Shown here: positions 26,362 to 34,627 of the stretch, one piece after another | Position numbering within the stretch: the stretch's first letter is position 1 | How the letters are laid out: every line of letters starts with the position of its first letter | Assembly: GCA_016841265.1 (NCBI GenBank) | Contig: JAENZL010000005.1 | Span: forward strand, 51,829 to 115,828 | Origin: Methanobacteriota archaeon | Lineage (GTDB): Archaea > Halobacteriota > Methanosarcinia > Methanosarcinales > Methanosarcinaceae | Direction: 5' to 3' | DNA: 64,000 bases | Notes under the pieces: generated by a model | Told to the model about the DNA's origin: nothing | Databases searched by the model: none | The model's input: only the letters and a program-made list of their open reading frames with translations | Position numbers and translations under genes: made by a program

Positions 26362-27216
26362 TTAAAGGCCAGATCTCTGGAGAGCCATAAGGTCTTCAGT
26401 AGTAAGCTTGGCTCCGCCCTTGAATTTTTCAAAGATGTCCTTAGCATCTTTCTGGAGTTCAGCCTTTGCCGGGCGACCTTTGCCGTCCTTGTCCTTCTTC
26501 TTAAGCTTGAAAACTTCCTTATCAATTTCCCGAATTTCTTTCTGGGCATTGATGAAAATCTTGTGCTGCTCGTCAGCTGCTTCCTGGGCTTTAACGAAAT
26601 CCTTGTGAGCGATGTCCGACTCTGCCCTGGTCCTGTCAGCTTCTTTGAAGGCAGTAATCATCTTCTCATGGAATTCCTGGGCCTGCTTTGCATACTCTGC
26701 CAGTTCCGTGTGATACTCCGAAGCTTCGTCCCGGATTTTCTGAGCTTCATCAAGGATATCCTTCAGTTCAACGTTGTTCTCAAGCTGAACCTTCTTAACA
26801 TGGTACTGCTTCTGGAGCTGAGTGATCTTGCCAACGAGTTCCCTCTCTTTGCTTGTGCTCAGCACTTCGGTCTGCTGGGCAAACTCAAGCCGGTCGATGT
26901 CCTTTCGGAGCATTTTGATAGAGGGACCGCCCATATTGTTCTGCTTTCGGATAGAGTCTGCCTTTGCAAACAGTTCGTTTGCCTTAGCATTGGTATCGTC
27001 GCGCTTGTTTTTGTATTCGCTGACTTTTTCGTTGATCTCATCCCTGGAATCTTTGAGTTCCTGGGCTTCATTAATGAGATCCTTGGTCTTCTTGTTCAGC
27101 TCATTCCTCTTAGCTGCAAGAGCACTGGCTTCCGCATTTAAGGCATTTCTTTTTTCTTTGGATTCTTCAGAAATAGCCTTTAAATCGGTTCTTTTTTTCT
27201 GTAATTCTTTAAGCAT
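26362..27216 (-). CDS. Coiled-coil protein
   Basis: A 284-aa, highly charged, almost entirely helical protein; heptad-rich stretches run through residues 1-105 (LKELQKKRTDLKAISEESKE onwards) and 140-230, broken near QNNMGGPSIKMLRKDIDRLE (about 92-111). There are no transmembrane segments or Cys. The shape recalls SMC/Sgo-type tethers, and conserved archaeal 'coiled-coil protein' annotations exist, but no function is known. It follows serB by 49 nt on the same strand, with GGGAGGC before the start, so the two are probably co-transcribed. Confidence 0.7.
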   Translation of the reverse strand: MLKELQKKRTDLKAISEESKEKRNALNAEASALAAKRNELNKKTKDLINEAQELKDSRDEINEKVSEYKNKRDDTNAKANELFAKADSIRKQNNMGGPSIKMLRKDIDRLEFAQQTEVLSTSKERELVGKITQLQKQYHVKKVQLENNVELKDILDEAQKIRDEASEYHTELAEYAKQAQEFHEKMITAFKEADRTRAESDIAHKDFVKAQEAADEQHKIFINAQKEIREIDKEVFKLKKKDKDGKGRPAKAELQKDAKDIFEKFKGGAKLTTEDLMALQRSGL

Positions 27217-27265
27217 CTCTTATTGTGCCTCCCGATCCAGCAAAAAAGCTGGCATTTTAATAATT

Positions 27266-27970
27266 CTACTGTTCGATGTCGACATGCTGTGCCTGATTAT
27301 GAAATAAATGAGAAAGAGATCCAAGGACAGGGATCAATGCTGTGAGGTCTTTTTTTGTAATGACCACGTCTGCATATTCCCTCAGGATTGGTTTAGGATT
27401 GAAAGCTATTGAAAAACCTGCCCGTTCAAAGACGCAGGCATCATTCGCGCCGTCCCCGACGACTACACACTGTTCGGGCCAAACCCCATTTCTGCGAGCC
27501 AATTCCTCAAGCACTTTAGCCTTGGAATTACCTTCAGTCAGGGGGCCGATAACCTCTCCGGTGAAATAGCCGTCTTTCACTAGCAATTCGTTGGAAACCA
27601 CGAAATCAATATCAAGCGCTTTGCCAAATTTATCAGCAGAGATTGTAAATCCACCGGAAACCATTGCGGTTTTGTAACCCAGTTCCTTGACATACCTGAT
27701 TAATTCCACTGCACCCGGCATAAAAGGGATCTGGTCCACAGCAGCCTGTGCAGTTTCCAGAGATAGGCCTTTAAGGAGGCTAACCCTCTCAAAAAGCGCC
27801 TGTCCAAAATCAAGGTCTCCGCTCATCGCTCTCTTCGTAATCTCCTCCACCTTGCTTACAACACCTGCAGCCCTGGCGAGCTCATCGATGGTCTCAGCGT
27901 CGATAAGGGTGCTATCCATATCAAAAACAATTAGTTTATTTTCAGTGGAATTATGTATAGGACAGTTCAC
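27266..27970 (-). CDS. serB: Phosphoserine phosphatase SerB
   Basis: A 234-aa HAD-family enzyme for the last step of serine synthesis. All three motifs are visible: DMDSTLID (about 17 to 24, nucleophile and acid Asp), SGGFTISADKF (about 106) and GDGANDACVFERAG (about 172 to 185). Residues 25 to 85 form the four-helix cap. The enzyme starts at a GTG (27970) with a weak upstream GATTGAG. The N-terminal ACT domain of some SerB proteins is absent. The coiled-coil gene follows. Confidence 0.92.
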   Translation of the reverse strand: MNCPIHNSTENKLIVFDMDSTLIDAETIDELARAAGVVSKVEEITKRAMSGDLDFGQALFERVSLLKGLSLETAQAAVDQIPFMPGAVELIRYVKELGYKTAMVSGGFTISADKFGKALDIDFVVSNELLVKDGYFTGEVIGPLTEGNSKAKVLEELARRNGVWPEQCVVVGDGANDACVFERAGFSIAFNPKPILREYADVVITKKDLTALIPVLGSLSHLFHNQAQHVDIEQ

Positions 27971-28379
27971 TCAATCAAAACCTGGACCCGAATGTTATAG
28001 ATATTGTACCGGGATAATTTCCCGAAAAAGGGCAGTTCTGCCCGGTGCACCAAATTTAAAGGTACCCCGCAGATTCATGTAATATGCTTGCCCTGACATT
28101 TAAGCCCACCAATGGAAAAGTTATTTCAAATTATAATGTGGGTTTCGTAAAAAACAAAACCACAAAACAACAGCATTGATGTCAACGTTTTTGACTGAAA
28201 TAAATCACATCCCTTTTAAGCTTTTCGGAGGATGGGACGAATGTGTTGAATAATCATTATAAATATAAGGGATAATTATAAAATATGTTCGATGGGTGTA
28301 TAATATTGCCAAAAGGATTATAAACCCTTTGGGAATTCCAATATTTGAATAAAAAAGGTCAACACAGGACTCTGAAAAA
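27971..28379. other. Divergent promoter region of serB and mtd
   Basis: Two AT-rich blocks with TATA-like sequence (TATTATAAATATAAGGG at 28255-28271; AATTATAAAATATG at 28273-28286) probably serve mtd, giving a leader of roughly 80-100 nt. No gene is seen. Confidence 0.4.
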
Positions 28380-29210
28380 ATGGTCAACATAGGATTCATA
28401 AAAATGGGAAACCTGGGAATGAGCCAGGTTATCAACCTTATCCAGGATGAAATTGCAGCTAGAGAGGGAATCACCGTCCGCGTTTGCGGAACAGGCGCTA
28501 AGATGGGCCCCGACGATGCCGCATACACCGAGAGCTTCAAGCAGTGGGATGCGGACTTTGTGGTCATCATCAGTCCGAATGCCGCAGCTCCAGGCCCGAG
28601 TGCAGCTCGTGAACTCTGGAAAGACAAGCCCTGCATCGTGGTTTCTGACGGTCCAACAAAGAAGGACGCCCGCCAGGCCCTCGAAGACGAAGGCTTCGGA
28701 TACATCATTCTCCCGGTCGACCCCCTTATCGGAGCAAAAAGGGAATTTCTCGACCCCGTGGAGATGGCATCCTTCAATGCTGACGCAATGAAAGTGCTTT
28801 CCCTTTGCGGCGTTGTGAGACTCATCCAGGAAGAACTCGACAAGGTAACCGACCAGGTGAACACAGGCAAGTCCGGAGAGGAACTTGAACTCCCCCGCAT
28901 TTTCGCAAAACCCGAGAAATGTGTGGAACACGGAGGCTTTACAAATCCCTATGCAAAAGCAAAGGCCCTTGCTGCCCTGCACATGGCTGAAAAAGTCGCA
29001 CAGGTCAACTTCCCTGCCTGCTTCATGTTAAAGGACATTGAACAGGTGTGCCTTGCAACCGCAACAGGCCACGAAATCATGGGAGCCGCAGCAGTCCTGG
29101 CAACTCAGGCAAGAGAAATTGAAAAATCCAACGACACGGTCTTCAGGCAGCCTCACGCAAAGGACGGCACCCTGCTTACAAAAACAAAGTTATATGAAAA
29201 ACCCCAGTGA
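28380..29210 (+). CDS. mtd: F420-dependent methylenetetrahydromethanopterin dehydrogenase Mtd
   Basis: A 276-aa enzyme that interconverts methenyl- and methylene-H4MPT with coenzyme F420 in the central C1 pathway of methanogenesis, in the cytoplasm. The sequence is typical from the first residue: VNIGFIKMGNLGMSQVINLI, GTGAKMGPDD, VIISPNAAAPGPSAAREL and the C-terminal HAKDGTLLTKTKLYEKPQ. Length matches the family. The presence of mtd is a strong marker for a methanogen or close relative. The gene stands alone and is followed by a nested hairpin with a T run. Confidence 0.97.
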   Translation: MVNIGFIKMGNLGMSQVINLIQDEIAAREGITVRVCGTGAKMGPDDAAYTESFKQWDADFVVIISPNAAAPGPSAARELWKDKPCIVVSDGPTKKDARQALEDEGFGYIILPVDPLIGAKREFLDPVEMASFNADAMKVLSLCGVVRLIQEELDKVTDQVNTGKSGEELELPRIFAKPEKCVEHGGFTNPYAKAKALAALHMAEKVAQVNFPACFMLKDIEQVCLATATGHEIMGAAAVLATQAREIEKSNDTVFRQPHAKDGTLLTKTKLYEKPQ

Positions 29211-29250
29211 ACCGGAAAACAGCATTTCCGGCCCTGAGGCAAGAATATTA

Positions 29251-29320
29251 ATTGGAGGAAACAAAGGAACTGTCCCTGGAAAAAACAGGGGACATGTCCC
29301 TCCAATAACACTATCTTTTT
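29251..29320 (+). terminator. Nested hairpin terminator after mtd
   Basis: ATTGGAGG (29251-29258) pairs exactly with CCTCCAAT (29299-29306). Inside it TGTCCCTG (29271-29278) pairs with CAGGGGACA (29286-29294) across a G/A-rich loop. A T7 run follows at about 29315. Confidence 0.65.
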
Positions 29321-29356
29321 TTGCTTATTTATCGGAAAGGCTCCGAAACCCTGTGT

Positions 29357-29749
29357 TTATTTCATCAGCTTTCTTGCTTCTTCGACTTCTTCCAGCACAT
29401 CAGGGTATCCCTTGAAAACATCGGGAAGATCAAGGGTAGCCAGCAGGTCCACAATCCCGACCGCCGCAATTGCCTTTCCGTCCTTCGAGCGGATAGGCGC
29501 AACGACCACATGCTTCCCCCTGTACATGCCATCCCTCGGGACCCCGTGTATAACTTTGTTGGTCCTGAGTACCTCTTCGAGTATGGGCCCAGTGTATTCC
29601 CGGTCAAGGATCTTTCCCTTTTCTATTCGCAGCCCCTTTTGCTTGAGGCTTCGGATAGTGGTGGGGAGACCCAGCAGGGAATGTACCGCACACGCTATTG
29701 TCACGAGGTCATCAGGCCCCGAATCTTCGGATATCGATAAGGAAGTAAT
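29357..29749 (-). CDS. DUF2111 family protein
   Basis: A methanogen-restricted protein of about 130 aa (115 if started at the GTG at 29704). Conserved features are AVHSLLGLPTTIRSLK, LDREYTGPILEEVL and VVAPIRSKDGKAIAAVGIVDLLATLDLP. The function is unknown; the sequence suggests a small sensor or PAS-like domain. The reading frame stays open upstream of the GTG, encoding SEDSGPDDL, which looks like the usual N-terminus, and GGAGGTGAG at 29753-29761 lies just before an ATT at 29749. The start given is that ATT; the GTG has no ribosome-binding site. It converges with mtd. Confidence 0.65.
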   Translation of the reverse strand: MTSLSISEDSGPDDLVTIACAVHSLLGLPTTIRSLKQKGLRIEKGKILDREYTGPILEEVLRTNKVIHGVPRDGMYRGKHVVVAPIRSKDGKAIAAVGIVDLLATLDLPDVFKGYPDVLEEVEEARKLMK

Positions 29750-29907
29750 AATCTCACCTCCGAAAGTAGTTTAATCGTCATGAATTAAACAGACCTGAAT
29801 TAAACAGACCTGAATTTAAAAGGCCGGAGATATTTCAGCAGGAAAATAAAAAGCTGAACCCAGATGCCCAACCCTATATATAAGGTATTTTTTCAAAGAA
29901 TATATAG

Positions 29908-30585
29908 TCACTCCTCATTTTCCAGCGCTTCGGCTTCGAGTGCTTTTATAAGCGCCTGCTTATGCAGCTCTGCTGACTCGTGAATTCCACCCATTTCTCC
30001 TCTCACAGCCCGACAGGGGTATTGCTGGACGAGAAGGCCTGCTTTAGGAGGGGCATCTTTTACGGGAACGCCCACAAGCTCCTTTGCCATGTGCCAGGTG
30101 CTTCCGCAGGGAGCCCCTTTCAGGACCTCGACCTTTGCTATTATTCCATCCTTTGTTTTTACTTTGAGAACGGGGACACCAAAAATTTCCGCAAAGGGGG
30201 CATTAGCTGAATTTGCCTCAAGAGTACAACAGATCTCGTCAACTTCAATGCTCATCCCGGATTTCTTGGAAATCTGTTCAAGCTCGGGAATAGATGCCCT
30301 TGAAGGGCCCCCGGGAACGATAAGGACGCGGACCCCGCCCTCTGCCGCAAGTTGGGCGATCGCAGAGGTAAGGTCAGGATGCAGGGAATAGGTAACAACT
30401 ATCTCTGCGGAAAAGACACTCAGGTCAAAATTTAGATTTTCCAGAAATTCATCAGGTTCCTCGATAAAAACAGGCAGGAACTCAGGCAGGTCGGCAGAGA
30501 CAACCGAGAAGTCGCTGTGCTCCCCGATAGTTTCAATTAGCCGGTGCCCGTACTTACCCCGTGTAATAACTCCGATTAGTTTCAT
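29908..30585 (-). CDS. DUF166 family protein
   Basis: A 225-aa protein matching archaeal DUF166: MKLIGVITRGKYGHRLIETI at the start, the Gly-rich VLIVPGGPSRAS (about 88), CCTLEANSANAPFAEIFGVP (about 120), CGSTWHMAKELVG and QYPCRAVRGEMGG. Several conserved Cys residues suggest metal or Fe-S binding. Family members have at times been called thymidylate-synthase-like, but no activity is known to me. It is divergent from tmk, with a short AT-rich promoter between. Confidence 0.78.
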   Translation of the reverse strand: MKLIGVITRGKYGHRLIETIGEHSDFSVVSADLPEFLPVFIEEPDEFLENLNFDLSVFSAEIVVTYSLHPDLTSAIAQLAAEGGVRVLIVPGGPSRASIPELEQISKKSGMSIEVDEICCTLEANSANAPFAEIFGVPVLKVKTKDGIIAKVEVLKGAPCGSTWHMAKELVGVPVKDAPPKAGLLVQQYPCRAVRGEMGGIHESAELHKQALIKALEAEALENEE

Positions 30586-30827
30586 TACTGGAAGTTATTT
30601 TTGATATTGTATATATAGGTACTTATTTTAGATAAGGAAACCGGGATCTGGCAAAATGCGCCAGGTAGAAAAACGAGATCTCTTGCCCTGAAAAGCGCAA
30701 CATGACCTTCAGGCATTTCCGGAAAAAGCCAGAACAGGGATTATATATAGGCTGAGTACGTTTCAGTAAAAAAACCAGGCAATAAAAATCCTGTAAAAGA
30801 TGAGTAAAAAAGAAAACGGCGGTCCGT

Positions 30828-31451
30828 ATGAGAGGCAAACTGATCACTCTTGAAGGCATTGACGGTTCAGGAAAAAGCACGGTTGCAAAAAAACTTCAGA
30901 AAAACCCGGAGATCCAGGTTCTCGACCCGGTCTTTACCAGGGAGCCCACAAGAGGGACCTTTACGGGGACTGCCGTGGAGCAGGCGATTATCTCGGACAC
31001 CGACCAGCTTGCGGAACTATTTCTCTTTACCGCCGACCATGCCGAACACCTGGCAAAGCTGGTAAAACCCGCTCTTGAAAGTGGGAAAAACGTAATATCG
31101 GACCGTTACTCCGATAGCCGCTACGCCTACCAGGGTATGACCCTGAAAAACCGAATCAAAGAGCCCATGGAATGGGTTCGGGGCCTGCACAGGGGCTGGA
31201 CGGTTGTCCCGGACCTGACCTTCCTCTTCGATATTGACCCCGATACCGCAGTTGAACGCTGTGGAAAACGGGGAGAACAGACCAAATTCGAAAAAATCGA
31301 GTTTTTGCGGGGCGTGCAGGAGAATTTTTTCAGGCTTGCAGCAGAAGAACCGGAAAGGTTTCTTGTGATCGATGCCAACCGCCCTCAGGAAGCTGTTGAA
31401 AAGGAAGTTAGTGAAAAAATCCTTGGGTTCCTGAGAAATGAGCAGAAATAA
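30828..31451 (+). CDS. tmk: Thymidylate kinase Tmk
   Basis: A 207-aa nucleotide kinase making dTDP from dTMP. The P-loop is GIDGSGKST (about 10 to 18), the DR motif is VISDRYSDSRYAYQG (about 87 to 101), and the LID region with Arg residues is RCGKRGEQTKFE. It starts MRGKLITLEGIDG as expected. Its divergent neighbour is the DUF166 gene and its convergent neighbour is a 78-aa gene. Isolated on its strand. Confidence 0.93.
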   Translation: MRGKLITLEGIDGSGKSTVAKKLQKNPEIQVLDPVFTREPTRGTFTGTAVEQAIISDTDQLAELFLFTADHAEHLAKLVKPALESGKNVISDRYSDSRYAYQGMTLKNRIKEPMEWVRGLHRGWTVVPDLTFLFDIDPDTAVERCGKRGEQTKFEKIEFLRGVQENFFRLAAEEPERFLVIDANRPQEAVEKEVSEKILGFLRNEQK

Positions 31452-31538
31452 AAAACCCTGAATTCCTGAAAAGAAGAAAAATAAAAAAGGTTGGAAAGAA
31501 AAAACCCAGGATTGAGAAAAAATAACTCAGTTCCGGAG

Positions 31539-31775
31539 TTACAGCTCGTTATCGTCCGCAAATTTGACCAGGGCTTCCCCGAGCATCCGGACATGGTTGG
31601 GGTTCAGGTTGAACCTGGACCTTTTCGTACCGCTGCGTTCCTTTGCAAGTTCGACATATTCTTTCCCGAAGCGTTCGCTGTGGGCCAGGGAAATGGTAAG
31701 GTACCATCCACCCCCCATCTTGATTTCCGTGTAACCGTCTCCGCCACTTTCCTCAGGAATGTTTTCTTCTGACAT
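31539..31775 (-). CDS. Small conserved protein, possibly PC4/PurA-like ssDNA-binding fold
   Basis: A 78-aa acidic protein of unknown function. The pattern GGWYLTISLAHSERFGKEYVELAKE, then SRFNLNPNHVRMLGEALVKFAD, has the strand-strand-strand-helix layout of PC4/p15-like single-strand DNA-binding domains, but the similarity is weak and only suggestive. GAGGT precedes the ATG. The long 11-bp repeat array lies directly upstream, in its promoter or leader. Confidence 0.55.
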   Translation of the reverse strand: MSEENIPEESGGDGYTEIKMGGGWYLTISLAHSERFGKEYVELAKERSGTKRSRFNLNPNHVRMLGEALVKFADDNEL

Positions 31776-31864
31776 GTTGCAAACCTCATAAACTACAAAT
31801 ATTTACTTAAATTTGAAACCCGATAATCGCATATAAAGTTACTCAATATCCATGCAAATGTCTT

Positions 31865-32070
31865 TGCAATGTCTGTACGATATCTATACGATGTTTGTAC
31901 AATGTCTATATAAGGTCTATATAAGGTTTATACGATGTTTGTACGATGTTTGTACGATGTATATACAAGGTCTGTACGATGTTTGTACGATGTACATACA
32001 AGGTTTATACGATGTTTGTACGATGTCTGTACGATGTATATACGATGTATATACGATGTATTTACCCGAC
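31865..32070. repeat. 11-bp tandem array, about 19 copies (TACGATGTTTG)
   Basis: A TAC (or TA-T / TGC variant) recurs at exactly 11-bp steps from 31876 to 32063 (18 positions, plus TGC at 31865), within a unit close to TACGATGTTTG. The reading frame of 150 codons that runs through it is an artefact of the repeat. Confidence 0.92.
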
Positions 32071-32145
32071 GTAATTTCTCAAAATATGTACAATATTCCC
32101 ACTCAAAATCCTTATCCGATTTCTCCAGATACCCCTGCTCAATGT

Positions 32146-32868
32146 TTACTCAATTTCCGGGCCTCTCTTCAACCATTCCAGGGGGACCGAGCCGTTGTGG
32201 ACTGCAGTTGCCACCAGGGCACCTTTAACTCCTATTTTTCCAAGGGTGTAAAGGTCCTCCATACTCCGAACTCCGCCTCCGAGCAAGACATCGTGCTTTG
32301 AACAAAGCGCAAGTTCTCCGAGAAAAGCTGGATCAAACCCGGAAGCTGTCCCTACACGGTCCATGTCAAGTAGAATCAGGTCTTTCAGAGGCAGTCCGTT
32401 CAAGGCTTCCACGATTTCAAGGGGGTCGGATGGGACCTCAGGATCCTGTTTAAGGACTTTCTCATGTTTGATATCAATACTGACACTGATCCTGCCCGGA
32501 TATAGGGAAGCTGTTTCCCGGATCGCGGCAAATGTCCCGGTTTCCGTGCCTATGACCGCCGTGTTTGCAATAGAGAGAGCTTTTTCCACGTCATCCGGAG
32601 AAGAAACCCCGAAATCAAGCATCGTATCGGCCTTTGAACTCACGGCCCGGATAATGTCCAAATTGGTATCCCTGTTGCCGCCCTGCAGGACGTTGAGATC
32701 GGCAATGTATACTTCCAGGGGCTGCAAAACCTCGACAATCTCTATGGGGTCCGGACTGCTACATACTCCGCTACTATCCGAAACCGGGCGGTAATTTTCC
32801 CGAATACCACCTTTTGCGAGGACCACGTTACGATTAAATATATCCATTACGAAAATTACGCGGAACAT
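32146..32868 (-). CDS. HisA/HisF-like TIM-barrel protein (methanogen and methylotroph HisA-related family)
   Basis: A 240-aa TIM-barrel protein of the HisA-related family found in methanogens and methylotrophs. Seen are FRVIFVMDIFNRNVVLAKGG, IYIADLNVLQGGNRDTNLDII, LDFGVSSPDDVEKAL, a GTETGT phosphate loop and LLGGGVRSMEDLYTLGKIGV. It differs from true HisA at several positions. In methylotrophic bacteria homologues sit with tetrahydromethanopterin/methanofuran genes, and here it is divergent from mfnB, so a role in methanofuran or methanopterin synthesis is likely but unproved. The start MFRVIF fits the family. Confidence 0.78.
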   Translation of the reverse strand: MFRVIFVMDIFNRNVVLAKGGIRENYRPVSDSSGVCSSPDPIEIVEVLQPLEVYIADLNVLQGGNRDTNLDIIRAVSSKADTMLDFGVSSPDDVEKALSIANTAVIGTETGTFAAIRETASLYPGRISVSIDIKHEKVLKQDPEVPSDPLEIVEALNGLPLKDLILLDMDRVGTASGFDPAFLGELALCSKHDVLLGGGVRSMEDLYTLGKIGVKGALVATAVHNGSVPLEWLKRGPEIE

Positions 32869-32918
32869 ACTTATCCCATAGCTGCATCATCCTATAAAAA
32901 ATATAAAAATATGGTGTA

Positions 32919-33103
32919 TTATATAAAACGGATAATATTATATAAAACCAATAAATTTGGTTAAACGGATAATATTATATAAAACCAATAAATTTGGTTA
33001 AACGGATAATATTATATAAAACCAGTAAATTGGGTTAAACCAATAAATTATATAAAACCAGTAAATTGGGTTAAACCAATAAATTATATAAAACGGATAA
33101 TAT
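32919..33103. repeat. 37-bp and 36-bp tandem repeats with TATA boxes in a divergent promoter
   Basis: Units with an exact 37-bp step begin ACGGATAATATTATATAAAA (C at 32929, 32966, 33003). A second set with a 36-bp step begins ACCAGTAAATTGGGTTAAAC (33021, 33057). Together they put about six TTATATAAAA-type boxes between the HisA-like gene and mfnB. Confidence 0.88.
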
Positions 33104-33148
33104 CCAACATTAGAGATTCAAATTTCACCATAAAAAAGAGGCTTATTT

Positions 33149-33853
33149 ATGAAACTACTTGTAAGTCCAATTAACAGGGAAGAGGCAATTATCACCTCAA
33201 AAAGTGGCGCAGACATCATAGACATCAAAAATCCGAAAGAAGGCTCCCTCGGAGCCAACTTCCCCTGGGTAGTTCGAGATGTAAAAGAAGCCATAAACGG
33301 CAAACAACCGATCAGCGCAGCCATCGGGGATTTCAACTTCAAGCCCGGGACTGCAGCCCTTACAGCCCTCGGGGCAGCAGTTGCTGGGGCAGATTACATT
33401 AAAATCGGCCTCTATGACATCCAGACCGAAGAACAGGCCCTTGAACTGCTCACTGGAGTTGTAAAGGCGGTAAAGGATTACGACCCCAGGAAAAGAGTTG
33501 TAGCCTCCGGATACTCGGACTATGAACGCATCAACTCAATCTCTCCCATGCTCCTTCCGGCAGTTGCCGCTGAAGCAGGAGCAGATGTAGTTATGGTGGA
33601 CACTGGAGTAAAAGACGGGAAATCCACTTTTGAGTTCATGAATGAAGAAAAGCTGACAGAGTTCGTAGGACTGGGCCATGAAAACGGCCTTCAGGTTGCA
33701 ATCGCCGGATCCCTGAAATTCGAAGACCTGTCCTTGCTCGAAGATATCGGTCCCGACATCATCGGAGTCAGGGGAATGGTCTGCGGTGGAGACAGGAGCA
33801 ATGCCATCAAGCAGGACCTTGTCGAGAAACTGGTAAGCGAGTGCCAGGCCTGA
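33149..33853 (+). CDS. mfnB: (5-formylfuran-3-yl)methyl phosphate synthase MfnB
   Basis: A 234-aa TIM-barrel enzyme (DUF556) that condenses two glyceraldehyde-3-phosphates to the furan precursor of methanofuran, the first C1 carrier in CO2-based methanogenesis. Characteristic segments are MKLLVSPINREEAI, GADIIDIKNPKEGSLGANFPW with the Schiff-base Lys (Lys27 region), DYIKIGLYD (a second Lys) and VRGMVCGGDRSN at the phosphate-binding end. Length is normal. It is divergent from the HisA-like gene through a repeat-rich promoter. Confidence 0.92.
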   Translation: MKLLVSPINREEAIITSKSGADIIDIKNPKEGSLGANFPWVVRDVKEAINGKQPISAAIGDFNFKPGTAALTALGAAVAGADYIKIGLYDIQTEEQALELLTGVVKAVKDYDPRKRVVASGYSDYERINSISPMLLPAVAAEAGADVVMVDTGVKDGKSTFEFMNEEKLTEFVGLGHENGLQVAIAGSLKFEDLSLLEDIGPDIIGVRGMVCGGDRSNAIKQDLVEKLVSECQA

Positions 33854-33952
33854 AAAATTCGATTTTTACATACCAAAAAAAAGTTTTGCGCCGGCAGGTC
33901 ACCTGGCAAGTCGGCACAACAGCCTTTTAAACGTAAATTTCTTTTAGATAGT

Positions 33953-34507
33953 ATGTTCATTTTCGGGCACATAGGAATTACTCTGGGGATAGTTTATTCT
34001 GTAACCTATTTCCTGGCCCATTTACACCCGGAAAAAAGGTTTCCGATAGATTACCGCTGGGTTGCCTTCGGAGCCCTTCTCCCGGACATGATCGACAAGC
34101 CCCTGGGCAGAATAGTCCTTGCCGAAACAATCGGGAGCGGGAGAATCTTTGCCCACACACTGCTTTTCGGAATTCTGCTTGCCTTTGCGGGGTACTCCCT
34201 TTACCGCAGGACAGAGGACTCAAAACTCTTTGTCCTTGCAGGGGCATCCTTTTGTCATATTTTAGAAGACCAGGTCTGGAAAAGCCCCGCCGTCCTTTTC
34301 TGGCCGTTATCAGGCTGGAGTTTTCCCAGGGACCATATTTACGGTAATTTTTTTGAATATTTAACAGTGGTCTTCAGCCATGCATACAACCCGGCTTATA
34401 CAGGCGTGTTCACCTCCGAGATAATCGGCTTTTGCATCACCGCACTGTTTGTGGGCAGTTATACCAGACAAAAATTTCCAGGAATTAAGGACGGGGTAAA
34501 AGTTTAG
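33953..34507 (+). CDS. YdjM/DUF457-like membrane protein, copy 1
   Basis: A 184-aa membrane protein with about four to five helices and the conserved polar residues of the YdjM 'membrane-bound metal-dependent hydrolase' family: FGHIGITLG, ALLPDMIDKPLG, RIFAHTLLFG and SFCHILEDQVW. These His and Asp residues would bind a metal. The substrate is unknown. A similar gene follows 120 nt later, so the two are a tandem duplicate. Confidence 0.72.
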   Translation: MFIFGHIGITLGIVYSVTYFLAHLHPEKRFPIDYRWVAFGALLPDMIDKPLGRIVLAETIGSGRIFAHTLLFGILLAFAGYSLYRRTEDSKLFVLAGASFCHILEDQVWKSPAVLFWPLSGWSFPRDHIYGNFFEYLTVVFSHAYNPAYTGVFTSEIIGFCITALFVGSYTRQKFPGIKDGVKV

Positions 34508-34627
34508 CCTTTTTTACCCGCCAATACCCACAAAGATGAAAAATGCAGAAAGTACATAAAAATTGCACATACATAATAAAAAGAAACAGAATATATAGAT
34601 ATAAGTAGAAAACCGTATAATTTTCGG

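Noticed and set aside
26124..26549. A long minus-strand frame upstream of the DUF2162 operon
   Set aside because: It partly overlaps the coiled-coil gene in another frame, and the rest is purine-rich low-complexity sequence.
31852..32301. A 149-codon open frame rich in CLYDVCTMY repeats
   Set aside because: It is the 11-bp repeat array read in one frame and then runs into the antisense of the HisA-like gene; there is no ribosome-binding site.
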